NCBI RefSeq assembly: GCF_030272615.1
Contig: NC_081405.1
Span: forward strand, 22,050,047 to 22,114,046
DNA from: Cryptomeria japonica
Lineage: Eukaryota; Streptophyta; Pinopsida; Cupressales; Cupressaceae
Length of the DNA: 64,000 bases
Reading direction: 5' to 3'
Shown one piece after another: positions 22,383-35,230 of the stretch. Both the position numbers and the translations under genes were made by a program. Positions within the stretch are counted from its first letter, which is position 1. Every line of letters starts with the position of its first letter. The notes below the pieces were generated by a model. The model had not been told where the DNA came from and made no database searches. It worked only from the letters and a program-made list of their open reading frames with translations.

Positions 22383-23657
22383 GTGGACAGAGATATAGAT
22401 GAAAATGCCTTCCAGTCTATGGTGGGAAATCTGACACAAGGCACACATATTGCATTCACAGAACAAGATATTCCTAGTGATAGACTACTTCATAACGACC
22501 CACTACATCTAGAAGCTTACATTCATAAGAGAAGAATCAGAAGAGTACTCATAGATGGGGGAGCTAGTCTCAACATTTGTACTTTAAAACTGGTCAAAGC
22601 ACTAGGATATTCTAAACTTCACATTGATTCTTCCAAGAGGATAAATATCAAGGCTTACGATGATGAAGAATGCCCATCAAAAGGCATTGTAACATTACCT
22701 GTACAAGTAGAACCTATAACAATAGAGGTCACTTTTCAAGTCTTGGATAGAGAGCTGGGATATAACATGTTATTGGGTCGCCCATGGATCCACACCATGC
22801 AAGAAGTACCATCCACATTTCATCAGTGTGTCAAATTCCCATACAATGGTATTGAAATCACCATAAAGGGTGATCCAAATCCATTCCAACATTGCAATTA
22901 CTTGAAAGAAAGTGTGGATAATCAGGTACCTATCAATCAAGCCACACCTCTCACTACACAACTGGAAACATTAACGATCACAGAAACAAAAAAGGATATG
23001 CCTACAACATGCTCCTTACAGATAAAAGATATGGGTTGTGGAGAGTATTCTATTGCAAATACCTTAAGTGGGAGATAGTTGTCTCTTTCTCCTAAGTCCT
23101 TTGGGAAATCTCACACTACAATGCAAAAACAGGACAAAGGAAAAGAAATTGTCAGATACACAGACTCATGCTCTTTCATTAGATGGGGTGACTTACAAGA
23201 AGAATCCCTGAACGAAGATGTTAACCATTGGATATATAGAGAAGAAGATCACATGACAATACCCAGAATACCCATATATCAGTATGGCAATGGATTCAAA
23301 ATGCTCTAGAGACATGGATATGATGGTATTGTAGGCCTTGGGTTGCAGAAACAAGGAAGACTAGAACCTGTTGTTCTTAATGATAATCCAAGGAATCAAG
23401 GATTGGGATATAAGCATGTACAACTTATCACCAAAGCAAGACAACGTACCCTTGATATGATAAATCAACCAAGCAAACCATTAGACTACATACCACAAAG
23501 GGATTTGTCCACACAAGCACTTCCATCTTCATCTCAAACAAGTAATCAGGTACCCACATCACCTAGTGCAGAATCAGATGGAGAAGACATGAGACAACTC
23601 CTGCAAGAAACTACCACTGAGTTACAAAATGATGCAGTTGTTGACACAACAGTATAG
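22383..23657 (+). pseudogene. Element C retropepsin-like protease and linker
   Basis: In frame with gag. The protease motif reads VLIDGGASLNICTL (near 22540-22581), the D-x-G-A type usual in this gypsy group, followed by NMLLGRPWIH and FHQCVKFPYNG. Further text (LSPKSFGKSHT, GYDGIVGLG) is linker before RT. TAG stops fall at 23076, 23307 and 23655. Confidence 0.8.
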
Positions 23658-24507
23658 GCTAATGTGGCAACAGATGCAGGTTTACCACCACCATTTGAAT
23701 CTCATATGTGGTTATTGTCACTACTTCTCCCACGAGAAACAACTTAGGCTCAACCTAGCGAAATAGATGAAGAAAAATTGCAAAGGCTTATACCAGGCTT
23801 AAGAAGGGTAACTAATGTCCAAAGAAGACCAGTCAATCTACAATAGAATCACAGGCAAGAACAAGAAGAAATAAGTGATGATAGCTCATATGATGAAACA
23901 TATATTGAAAGTGAGATAGACTCTCATGACTACAAATTCTTATCACTCCTTGATTAATCTAGCCCACCAGAAAGTGTAAAATCAAGGTATCAAATAAAGC
24001 TTATACAGGATGAAGATACACAAAGTCAGTCAAACAATCAAGTCTTCATGTTATCAGAGTTTACTAAAGAAAGGGATTAATGATTTACCCCTAGTGCATT
24101 CACACTTGATTGATTGAGGGCAAGAAGGGAAACCAACGCTGGATTGGTTTGAAAATGACGAAGCAATTTGAGAATTTCTAGGAGTCGGAGAGGGATTTCC
24201 ACAAGGTGATCATAAAGAAGGGTTTGTTATAGACCTAAATAGAACATAATACTTTGGAGAAGAGAGTTCTTCTGCAACAGAGGATAAGGATCAAACTACC
24301 CATAATGGCAAGAGTGACTTGGGTAATCTTCCTTGGGAAAGAGAAAGTTTAGCATTACTTATAGAGGACACAAAAGAAGTAAACATAGAAGAAGGGGAGG
24401 TTGTACATAGCATCCACCTAGAAAAATCACTAAGCAAAGAAGAAAAAGATAGATTCATTCATTTTTTCAAGCAATGACCTATCAACTTTTCTTGGTCCTA
24501 TTCAGAC
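23658..24507 (+). pseudogene. Decayed linker between protease and RT of element C
   Basis: Acidic low-complexity coding text with many stops and at least one frameshift, since gag-protease and the downstream pol are in different frames. No domain is seen before SYSDMPGLD at 24500. Confidence 0.55.
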
Positions 24508-26768
24508 ATGCCAGGCTTAGACTCTGAATTAGTGTTGCATCACTTACCTTCGATATCGGGAGTTAAACCTTACAAGCAAAAATTGAGAAAAATGCATCCA
24601 AGTATCACATTACTAGTTAAAATAGAACTACAAAATTTGTTGGATGTAGGTTTTATTAGACCTATTGACTATGCAGAATGGATATCCAACCTGGTACCTG
24701 TGACTAAGCCCACAAGAGGCATAAGAATTTTTATTGATTTTCATGATCTAAATAAAGCTTGTCCTAAGGATTACTTCCCGCTACCTAATATCGACATGAT
24801 AGTTGACCTAATAGTTGGAAATGAGATGCTATCCTTAATGGATGGTTTTTCAGGATACAACTAGATTAAAATTGCACCAGAAGATCAATATAAAATGGCC
24901 TTTACATGCCTATGGGGAACATACTGCTGGAATGTGATGCCATTTGATCTCAAAAACACCGGAGCAACATACCAAAGAGCCATGACAACATTGTTTCATG
25001 ACATGATCCATAACATAATGGAAGATTACATGGATGACATATTGGCTAAATCACAAATAAGAGAAAGTCACCTTGCAGTTCTTACACAAATATTTGATCG
25101 ATTGGAACAGTATAATCTGAGATTAAACTCGAAGAAGTGTGTGTTTGGCATACTGTTAGGGTTTATAGTGTCAAACAGATGAATTGAAATAGACCCTGCC
25201 AAGGTCAAGGCAATCATTGATATGAAACCTCCATCAACACTTAAACAACTTAGAGGGTTACAAGGAAGACTGCAATCCATAAGGAGATTCATAACACAGT
25301 TGGCAGATAAGTGTTACCCATTCCAGCATTTACTTAGGAAAGGAGTTACTTTTAAATGGATAGAAAAATGCCAGGAAGCTTTCCAAGCTTTGAAAGATTA
25401 TCTTTTGAACACACCAGTGTTAATATCTCCTACTCCAGGAAAACCTCTATTGTTATACATATCAGCAACAAACTCAGCTCTAGGAGCTCTATTGGCACAA
25501 CATGACAAAAATGGAAAAGAAAGAGCCATTTATTATATAAGTAGCACTCTGATCGGCTATGAGCTTAATTATACCCCTATAGAGTGAGAATTATTAGCAG
25601 TAATATTTGCATCCCAAAAGCTCAGACATTACATGTTGATTCATAAGGTACAACTCATTGCATGCTTTGACCCACTCAAGTACCTATTGAGCAGAGCAAC
25701 ATTGACTGGGCGATTGGCTAAGTGGGTTATGATCCTGAGCAAGTTTGATATAGAATACATAGATAGAAAAGCCATCAAAGGAAAAATTATAGCAGATCAA
25801 TTAGTAGAGGCTCCTTTATAGGACAACCACCCATTGCTGATAGACTTTCCAGATGAATCGATGTTTACATTAACTGCCTCTGTAATGTGGAAATTATATT
25901 TTGATGGGTCATATACAAGTCATGGATCTGGAATAGGGATTCTTTTCATCACCCCTCAAGGGGATGTTATACCTAAGTCATTTAGGATCAATTTCTAATG
26001 CACCAATAATATGGCTGAATATGAAGCTCTCCTCATAGGGCTTCATACAACTATACAATGGAGAGTACAAGAGTTACAGGTCTATGGTGATTCACAGTTG
26101 ATTGTAAACCAAGTAAATGATGATTACAACACAAAGGATGAAAAAATTTTGCCTTATAAGAAGTTGGTCGAAGACTACAAGGAGCACTTCAAAAAAATTA
26201 CCTTCGAACAGATCCCAAGGATACAAAACAAGACAGCAGATGCAATGGAAACCATAGGATCTCTTCTCAATATGCCTACTAACAAAACTTAGTTTGAGTT
26301 CATCATAGAACAGTTGATGCTACTTGCATATGAGACTCCCCTATCAGAATATGTATGTGCAATTGTGGGTCCAGAATCACCTTGGTACAATGAAATATAT
26401 ACATATTTACATACTCAATACATGTCACTGGATATGTCCAGAAATCAAAAGAAGACCTTTATTCGTCAGGCATCTAGATACACCATTATAGCTGATACTT
26501 TGTATAGAAAGGGCTTCGATGGAACTCTTCTCTAATGTCTGGATGAGAATGAAGCACACCTTGCTTTAAAAGAAGTCCATGATGGAATTTGTGGGGCTCA
26601 CCAAAGCGGTCCGCCATTGTCAAAGAAATTGTTGAGAACAGGTTATTACTAGCCAACTATGGAAAAAGACACTTACAAATATGTACAGAAGTGTAAACAA
26701 TGCCAAATGCATGGAGACCTCATTCATGCACCAGCACATGATCTTCAACCCATTACATCACCATGGCC
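24508..26768 (+). pseudogene. Element C RT, RNase H, second RNase H and integrase zinc region
   Basis: A single frame. RT shows LVPVTKPTRGIRIFIDFHDLNKACPKD in two adjacent blocks and the catalytic YMDD at 25027-25038. RNase H follows at about 25420-25821. A second RNase H domain runs about 25880-26280 (LYFDGSYTSHGSGIGI, NNMAEYEALLIGL, VYGDSQLIVNQV). The integrase zinc region is HDGICGAHQS...CKQCQMHGD. Stops are TAG at 24862 (a Gln in the SGYNQI motif), 25819, 26290 and 26650 (a Trp in GYYWP), TGA at 25180 and 25585, and TAA at 25996 and 26533. The part ends at P-F, where D is inserted. Confidence 0.88.
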
Positions 26769-26773
26769 ATTTT

Positions 26774-28373
26774 TGTTGGCATTATGTGAACCGGCATAAA
26801 GACATAATGATATTGTATGTTGTCATTGATGTCAATATGAGACATGGTGTGAACCGACACATGTGATAGGTGAAGAGAGAGAGAGGAACCAACATATGTA
26901 TGAACCGGTTTATATGCCAAAGTGAAGTATTATATTTGTTCAAGGTGAACCGACATGTAGTTATGGGAACCAGCACATAGAAGTATTGTATGACTACTGG
27001 TTGGTAGGTAGCTTCCACGTCAAGATTTCCAGTTGGCGTACCTCAAGTCTGTGTGACTCAATCGGTGATCTTTGTGTGATGAGTTAGCACTATGATGGAG
27101 GACAGATCATGTTGCCACGTAAGCTCTATGTGCGTGAAGGATCTTGCATGAAGAATACTATTCCTATCTACCTCGGGAATGAGCGAAGTCTATCAAACAG
27201 TGATAACGCGTGATGGGTTATCAACTACCATGAAATCGGTGGATAATGGATGATGGAGAATGTCTTGAGATCGATTCAAGATTGTTGCATTTAATGCAGT
27301 ATGATTCAACGGTCAGAATTGAACCATTTGAATATCTTAACATAATAGGTTTTGGGTTTAGAGTTTTTGCTACTGACCTGTATGTTTCCTATAAGGTCGA
27401 TTTTGTGTTTCTCCTTGAGGTTGTTGGCAAAAGTTGTGAGTGTGTATCCAAGGGAAGTGATACGTGATTCTTGCTAGACCAAAGGAGAGAAGAGATATCT
27501 ACAAATTGAATGTGCAGAAGGTGAAGAGGAGCCAAAACAGATCTGCATTAGCATTGAGTGTTGTTAACAGATCATTGTAATTCCTGTTGATCTCTACCAC
27601 TTCAACAGTTGTAAACTCCCCTAACAGGGTAGCCTTAACTAGCTTGATTCAAAATCCCTTAAATCAGGTGGTCTTAACTGACTTGATTCAAATCCCTTAA
27701 CCGAGTAACTCGAGGCTAATGAGTTCTGAGAAGCTATAGAGCTTAGGAGATCCTTTCAGCTATTGAGTTCTTGAAATCCTCTAACAAGGTGACCCTATCG
27801 GTTTTAACCCTTAACCGGGTATCCCTTAACCGGGTGATCCCTAACAGGATCAGTTCCTAATAGAACCTATTGTAATGTCTTTAACCAGACAAGGCTCCTA
27901 ACATAGCGGAATTCTAAAGAGTTCAAAAGCAGCTTGTGGGTATTCATCCCCAATGTGGTTTTTCCCAGTTGGGTTTCCACTTGAAAAATATGTGTGTCAT
28001 GTGAAATGCTTTTGTCTTGTGATGCTTTGTTTTACCTGTTAAGCATATGAAGGTTCTATGTTTTATGCCTGTCTATAAAACATATTGAACTCACTATTGT
28101 GAAGATCTAATGATTAAGTTTACCTGTTTATGCATGAGAGTATAATGATATTGTAGTATTGAGCTAAGAGGGAAGCTTATTGAGTGACCGGTTCATGACT
28201 GATTGAGTTGTATTGGATGTTATCGGTTGCACTCTATTTTACCAGTATCCCTATTTGTCAGTCATTTGCAGTATTTGTTGTCAAACCGATTTTGGACTAT
28301 ATTTGTGTTTGTACTGATTCACCCCCCCCTCTCAGTACCAGTTTGGTACTTGTGGTTCATCATTGAGTTATCA
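26774..28373 (+). repeat. 5' LTR of element D
   Basis: 1,600 bp starting TGTTGGCATTATGTGAACCG and ending GAGTTATCA. The shared ATTCACCCCCCCCTCTCAG motif lies about 50 bp before the end. It carries a short tandem duplication near 27810-27835 (CTTAACCGGGT twice) absent from the 3' copy. Confidence 0.93.
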
Positions 28374-28375
28374 AT

Positions 28376-28387
28376 TGGTATCAGAGC
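28376..28387 (+). other. Primer binding site of element D
   Basis: TGGTATCAGAGC, a perfect copia initiator-Met tRNA site, two bases after the 5' LTR. Confidence 0.92.
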
Positions 28388-28442
28388 CCTCCAGGTCCTC
28401 TGTGTTGTAAGCTTAACCGCTTGAGGAAAAGATCCTAGTCAA

Positions 28443-31400
28443 ATGATGAAGAGGGAAGGTCCAAAGTTTAACAGGGAAAATTTTGGTATATGGAAAGACA
28501 AGATGAAGATATTCATCAAAAGCATGGGTGTTCAACACTGGAGTTATGTTGAAAATGTATATGTTGTTCCTACCGATACTCTCACCGATGACCAAAAGAG
28601 AGAGATAGAAGAAAATGGGCAAGTCATGGAAGCCCTCATCAGTAGTCTATTTGACATTAAGTTTATTGATGTTTAGGATAAGGAAAATCCCAAAGAGGTA
28701 TGGGATGCTCTTGAAAATATCTATGGTGGTGATGAGCCTGTAAAACAGGCTAAGGAAGAGAGCCTGAGAGGGAAGTTTGAAGACATGCGGATGGTTGAAG
28801 GAGAGACCATTCAATAGTATGGAATAAGAATCAAAATGGTTGTTGGAGAAATCAAGAGTGCAGGTGGTAAAATAGAAGATTCCACTATGGTAAGCAAAGT
28901 CCTGAGATCCCTGTTGCCAGTCTATGCAATAAGTGTTGCTGCTATTCAGGAGTTGAGATCAATAGACAAGTCTAAGGTGTCCTTGGACTCCATCATAGCC
29001 AAGTTGACAGCCTATGAGCTGAATAGTTTTGATGGCAATGTTCAAAAGACAGAATTGACTTTTAGAGCCTCTGCTATACCTTCCAGAAAAGGAAAAGAGG
29101 CTAGCACTAGTGGGGAACCTAATCAGAGCAGAGAAATGAATGATGAAGAGTTTCTGATGGAATTTGAAGCACTTCTTGCCAAGAAATTCTCAAAAGGAAC
29201 TAGTAAATACAAAGGTAAGCTACCTTTGAAATATTTCTCTTATAACTGGATAGGACATATTGCTATGAATTGTCCTAATAGCAACAACAAGGATAAACTG
29301 GAAAGGTTCAAGAAATTCAAAGGAGGAAACCAGAGAAACTGTTTTGTGGTAGCTAATGAAGGTGTCACAGATGAGGAATCAGAAGATGAAGAGAATGAAG
29401 ACATTGTGTTTGTTGCTATAAAAGAAGATGTGGCGGACAAGAAGGCTCTTGTCTCTCAGGTTGATGATTCCAATGAGTGGATCATTGACAGTGGTTGTTC
29501 TCACCATATGACTGGTCACCGGAGCAAGTTTCTATCCTTAGAGGAGTATGATGGTGGTGTGGTTCACTTTGGCAATGATGCACCATGCATGGTCAAAGGC
29601 AGAGGGTCCATCTCTTTGAATGGAAAGAGTAGTGCTGACAATGTGTACTGGGTTGATGGTCTTAGACACAACCTTCTAAGTGTTGCCCAACTAAATGACG
29701 GTGGCCTCACTCTACAATTCAAGAATGAAGTTTGCAGAATCAAAGGAAAAGATGGTAAATTGGTGGCCACCGACATGCAGACTAAAGGTAACCTATTTCA
29801 TCTGAATGCAAATATAAGTACATGTCTTATGGCTAAGCTTGATGATAGCTAGATATGGCATAGAAGATTCTGCCATGTAAACTTTGATAACATTGTGAAG
29901 GCTAGTAAGATCAAGGCAGTTAGAGGGTTGCCAGTGCTAAGCAAACCGGATAATACCTTGTGTAGAGAATGTCAATTAGGGAAATGTCTTCCTCAACTTT
30001 TAAAGGTAAATCTTTCACTACTGACAACTTGCTTGATCTTGTGCATACTGATTTATGTGGTCCTATGAAAACTAGAAGTGTGCAAGGTGATAGGTACTTC
30101 ATGATTCTCACTTATGACTCCTCAAGAATGATGTGGGTCACATTCTTGAAAGACAAGTCTGAAGATTTTGGGAAAATCAAAGCTTTCAAAGCATTAGTGG
30201 AGAAGGAAAGCGGTAAAAGGATCAAGTGTCTCAGAACTGATCAAGGAGGGGAATTCACTTCTAGTGAATTCAACAAGTATTGTGAAGAATTTGGCATTAG
30301 AAGATAGCTGTCTACCCCCAGGACTCCACAACAAAATGGCCTAGCAGAGAGAAATAACCAAACTGTGGTTGAAGCAGCTAGAACCATGTTGATCCAAGGA
30401 AAGGTAGCTCAAACCTTTTGGAGAGAAGTGGTGAGCACTGCATTCTACACTATGAACCGAGTACTCATCAAAAAGGGTAAGGACAAAACTCCTTATGAGT
30501 ATTGGAATGGCAAGACACCTGTGGTTAACTACTTTAAGGTATTTGGTAGCAAATGTTACATCAAGAGAAGTGAACATCAGGGCAAATTTGAAGCTAAATG
30601 TGATGAAGGAATATTTCTAGGATATTCCACCAAGAGTAAAGCTTTCAAGTGTTACAACAATAGGACTCCGAGAATTATGGAAAGCATCAATGTAAGAGTT
30701 GATGAATCCTCTGAGAAGACTAAGGAAACTGGTAGTGAGCAAGCTATAAATGAACCTGTTGCAACCTTCTTGGAATCGGTTGTCAGTCAACCGAGTACTA
30801 GTAACAGTGTTCCTGAACCAGTGAATGTTGATACTGATGAAGATGAGGATGAAGAAGAAAAGAAAGAAGAACCAGTTAAGACCATTCCCCGGTATGTCAA
30901 GTTGAATCATGATCCCAAGCAGATCATAGGCGATAAGGATGCAGGAATCCTTACTAGAAGAAAGATCAGAGAAAACTCATGTATGATCTTTGAATTTGAG
31001 CCTAAGTCATTCAAAGTGGCTCATAAAGATGAAGACTGGATCAAGGCAATGGAAGAAGAACTTGACCAGATAGAGAAAAATGGTACATGGTCCTTGGTAC
31101 CCAAACCAGAGCATAAAAATGTCATTGGCACCAAATGGGTGTTCAGAAATAAGTTGAATGAGGATGGCACAGTGATTAGGAATAAAGCCAGATTGGTATG
31201 CAAAGGATATGCTCAAGAAGAAGGAGAAGACTATGGGGAAACCTTTGCTCCTGTAGCCAGATTGGAAGGAGTTCGTATGCTTCTTGCATATGCAGCTTTT
31301 AAGAAGTTCAAGGTATATCAAATGGATGTAAAATTTGCATTCCTAAATGGTGTACTTGAAGAGGAGGTGTATATTGAGCAACTAGATGGGTTTGCCCTAT

Positions 31401-32533
31401 CTGAAGACAGTGACATGGTATGTAGGCTACATAAAGCATTATATGGTCTAAAGCAAGCACCTAGGGCATGGTATGAGCACCTACATTCCCATCTTGTGAA
31501 GATTGGATTTGAGAGAACAAGTGAAGATAGCAATATCTACTTGAAGTCTGAAGGAGATCAGATCCTGATCTGTGAAGTTTTTGTTGATGACATCATCTTT
31601 GGTGGAGATGACAAGATGAGTCATGAGTTTGCTGATGAGATGAAGAGAGAGTTTGAGATGTCACTCATAGGGGAGATTAAGTTCTTCATTGGACTGCAGA
31701 TCTAGCAGATGGAAGATGGAATCTTCATCACTCAGTCCAAATATGTCAAAGAGGTGTTGAAGACTTTTGGCATGGAAGATAGCAAACTAGTTGGTACACC
31801 GAAGGTTATCGATTGCAAATTGACAAAAGAGGATGATTCCGCACTAGTTGATGAGAAGGAATACCAGTCAATGATTGGTAAGTTGCATTATGTAGTGCAT
31901 AGCAGACCGGATATTGCACATGTAGTTGACATTACTGCAAGGTTCCAAAAGAGTCCAAGAGAATCTCACTTGATTGCAGTCAAGCAAAATCTTAGGTATT
32001 TGAAGGGAACAGTTGACTATGGATTGTGGTACCCATATAGCAATAATTTCAATCTGAAAGTGTTCACAGATGCTGATTGGGCAGGTAATGTGGATGATCG
32101 GAAAAGCACAACCGGTGGTGCATTCTTTCTTGGTGGTAGACTGGTCTCATGGATGAGCAAAAAGCAGAGTTGTATCTCTCAATCTATAGTGGAAGCGGAG
32201 TATGTTGCAGCTTTCATGAATTGCACTCAGACAATCTAGATGAAGCATGTACTGGAAGGCTTCAAGATCCCTGTATCTGAACCGGTAAGTATATTCTGTG
32301 ATAACACAAGTGTTATCAATATATCAAAGAATCTAGTTTTACATTCTAGAACCAAGCATTTTGAGCTTAAGTATCATTTCTTGAGGGAAAAGGTTCAGAA
32401 TAAAGAGATTGCACTCGAGCATGTGTCCAGTAAGGAGCAGTTAGCAGACATATTCACCAAGCCTCTCCCAGAGACAACATTTGTGCATTTGAGAGGTGAA
32501 TTAGGGGTATTGCCCCTTCAGGAGGTAAACTAA
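28443..32533 (+). pseudogene. Element D copia gag-pol polyprotein
   Basis: ATG at 28443 (MMKREGPKFNRENFGIWKD). The order is gag with a damaged zinc knuckle (KYFSYNWIGHIAMNC: both leading Cys became Tyr), protease WIIDSGCSHHMTG, integrase ([15 protein letters not shown]), RT ([21 protein letters not shown] near 31580) and RNase H ending ADIFTKPLPE. All six in-frame stops are TAG: 28674, 28815, 29850, 30305, 31703 and 32237. Sister copies show 30305 was Gln and 29850 and 32237 were Trp. One base is lost near 29981-29986, after CRECQLGK. It was a standard copia polyprotein of about 1,360 codons. Confidence 0.93.
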
Positions 32534-32762
32534 AAGTAATTGTTCCACATCAGTCAGGTACTGGAAACACAAATTTTGGTTGATTGATGTGTTCAAGGAT
32601 GTTACTCCTCAGGGGGAGCAACATGATGAAACATAGATGCTTGTACCTCCACTTTGGCATTGTTGTCAAAGGGGGAGAAGGAGTGAAGCAGAAAAGATAT
32701 CTGCAGCAAATAGGGGAGAAGGAGTGAAGCGGAGAGATATCTTTGTATATTGCCATCAATGC

Positions 32763-32775
32763 CAAAGGGGGAGAT
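32763..32775 (+). other. Polypurine tract of element D
   Basis: CAAAGGGGGAGAT directly before the 3' LTR. Further G-rich PPT-like tracts lie upstream at about 32610, 32667 and 32711. Confidence 0.9.
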
Positions 32776-34359
32776 TGTTGGCATTATGTGAACCGACATA
32801 AAGACATAATGATATTGTATGTTGTCATTGATGTCAATATGAGACATGGTGTGAACTGGCACATGTGATAGGTGAAGAGAGAGAGGAACCGGCATATGTA
32901 TGAACCAGTTTATATGCCAAAGTGAAGCGGCATATTTGTTCAAGGTGAACTGGCATGTAGTTATGGGAACTGGCACATGGAAGCATTGTATGACTACCGG
33001 TTGGTAGGTAGCTTCCACTTCAGGATTTTTGGTTGGCGTACCTCAAGTCTGTGTGACTCAATCAGTGATCTTTGTGTGATGAGTTAGCAGTATGATGGAG
33101 GACAGATCGTGTTGCCACGTAAGCTCTGTGCGTGTGAAGGATCTTGCATGAAGAAGACTATTCCTATCTACCTTGGGAATGAGCGAAGTCTGTCAAATGG
33201 TGATAACGCGTGATGGGTTATCAGCCGCCATGAAATTGGTGGATAATGGAAGATGGAGAATGTCTTGAGATCGATTCAAGATTGTTGCATTTAATGCAGT
33301 ATGATTCAACGGTCAGGATCGAATTGTTTGAATTGCTTAACCTAACAGGTTTTGGGTTTAGAGTTTTTGCTACCAACCTGTATGTTTCCTATAAGGTTGA
33401 TGTTGTGTTTCTCTTTGAGGTTGTTGGCAAAAGTTGTGAGTGTGTATCCAAGGGAAGTGATACGTGATTCTTGCTAGACCAAAGGAGAGAAGAGATAGCT
33501 GCAAAGTGAATGTGCAGAAGGTGAAAAGGAGCCAAAACGGATCTACATTAGCATTGAGTGTTGTTAACAGATCATTGTAATTCCTATTGATCTCTAACCA
33601 CTTCAACAGTTGTAAAATCCCCTAACAGGGTAGCTTTAACTGGCTTGATTCAAAATCCCTTAAATCGGGTGGTCTTAACCGACTTGGTTCAAATCCCTTA
33701 ACCGGGTAACTCGAGGCTAATGAGTTCTGAGAAGCTATAGAGCTTAGGAGATCCTTTCAGCTATTGAGTTCTTGAAATCATCTAACAAGGTGACCCTACT
33801 AGGTTTAGCCCTTAACCAGGTGATCCCTAACAAGATCGGTTCATAACAGAACCTATTGTAATGTCTTTAACTAGATAAGGCTCCTAACAGAGCGGACTTC
33901 TAAAGAGTTCAAAAGTAGCTTGTGGATATTCATCCCCACCGTGGTTTTTCCCAGTTGGGTTTCCACATGAAAAATATGTGTGTCATGTGAAATGCTTTTG
34001 TCTTGTGATGCTTTGTTTTACCTGTTAAGCATATGAAGGTTCTATGTTTTATGCCTGTCTATAAAACATATTGAACTCACTGTTGTGAAGAAGTGATGAT
34101 TAAGTTTACCTATTTATGCATGAGAGTATAATGATACTGTAGTATTGAGCCAAGAGGGAAGCTTATTGAGTGACCGGTTCATGACTGATTGAGCTGTACT
34201 GGATGTTACCGGTTGCACTCTGTTTTACCAGTATCCCTGTTTGTCAGTCATTTGGAGTATTTGTTGTCAAACCAGTTTTGGACTATATTTGTGTTTGTAC
34301 TGATTCACCCCCCCCTCTCAGTACCAGTTTGGTACTTGTGGTTCATCATTGAGTTATCA
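32776..34359 (+). repeat. 3' LTR of element D
   Basis: 1,584-bp partner of 26774-28373 with scattered, mostly transition differences. It ends TTATCA before the ATTTT duplication. Confidence 0.93.
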
Positions 34360-34364
34360 ATTTT

Positions 34365-35230
34365 CACAATGGGGATTACATCTAGTGGGTAAAATCAACC
34401 CTACTTCTTCCAATGGGCACAAGTTCATCCTGATAGCCACTGAGTACTTTACCAAATGGGTTGAGGAAATTCCTCTTACATACACCACTGGAAAGCAGAT
34501 ATCAAAATTCATGCTCAACTACATTATATGTAGATACAGAGTTCCAACGTGCTTTGTTACAGATAATGGACGTCCATTTAAAAACCAGGAAGTGAAAGAG
34601 TTGTGTGATGAATTTCACATACAACAGAGATTTGACACGTCATATTATCCACAAAGTAATGGACAAGCAGAGGCTACAAATAAAACAATATTGAAAATTC
34701 TTAAGAAAGTAGTCACTGACACAGGATGCGACTAGCATCTTCAGTTAAATCTTGCTCTTTGGGCTTACAGAATAGCAGTACGTACACCTACAGGAACAAC
34801 ACCATATTCCTTGGTCTATGGTACATAAGCAATACTCCCCATTGAAATAGAAATACCGTCTCTAAGAGTCTACTTACAAAACATCATATCAAAGGAAGAC
34901 TACAGGGTAGCAAGGTTACAAGAACTCAAAATCCTCGATGAAAAAAGACAAACAACATTCAACCATTTACAAGGATATCAAAACAGACTGAGACGGAGTT
35001 ATAATAAAAGAGTCCGCCCACAAACTTTTCAAGTAGGAGATCTAGTACTTAAAGAGAATCAAAGGAACCTAGCGGAACGATAAAGGCTAGGGAAATTCAA
35101 ACCTAACTGGCTAGGTCCTTTCATCATAACAAGGGTCATAGGCAATGGAGCAAATAATTTGGCTACCATGGAGGGAGATCCACTCTCTGACCCTATGAAC
35201 AACATGCACCTTAAGCGATATTATACCTAA
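34365..35230 (+). pseudogene. Element C integrase core and C-terminus
   Basis: Continues element C after D. The core reads WGLHLVGKINP (His at 34379-34381 in place of the first catalytic Asp), FVTDNGRPFKN and SNGQAEATN, so Asp2 and Glu are kept. The C-terminal part has RRSYNKRVRPQTFQVGDLVL and KFKPNWLGPFIITRVIGNG, ending MHLKRYYT and TAA. A TAG at 34733 replaces the Trp before HLQLNLALWAYR. This enzyme would be inactive. Confidence 0.88.

Larger units (their letters stand above)
26774..34359 (+). mobile_element. Element D: nearly complete Ty1/copia retrotransposon
   Basis: 7,586 bp with LTRs 26774-28373 and 32776-34359, target duplication ATTTT at 26769-26773 and 34360-34364, copia primer site, PPT, and a full gag-pol frame with six stops and one frameshift. 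It is inserted in the integrase of element C; host text rejoins as SPWPF|SQWGLHLVGKI. It is the innermost and therefore youngest member of the four-level stack. Confidence 0.93.
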
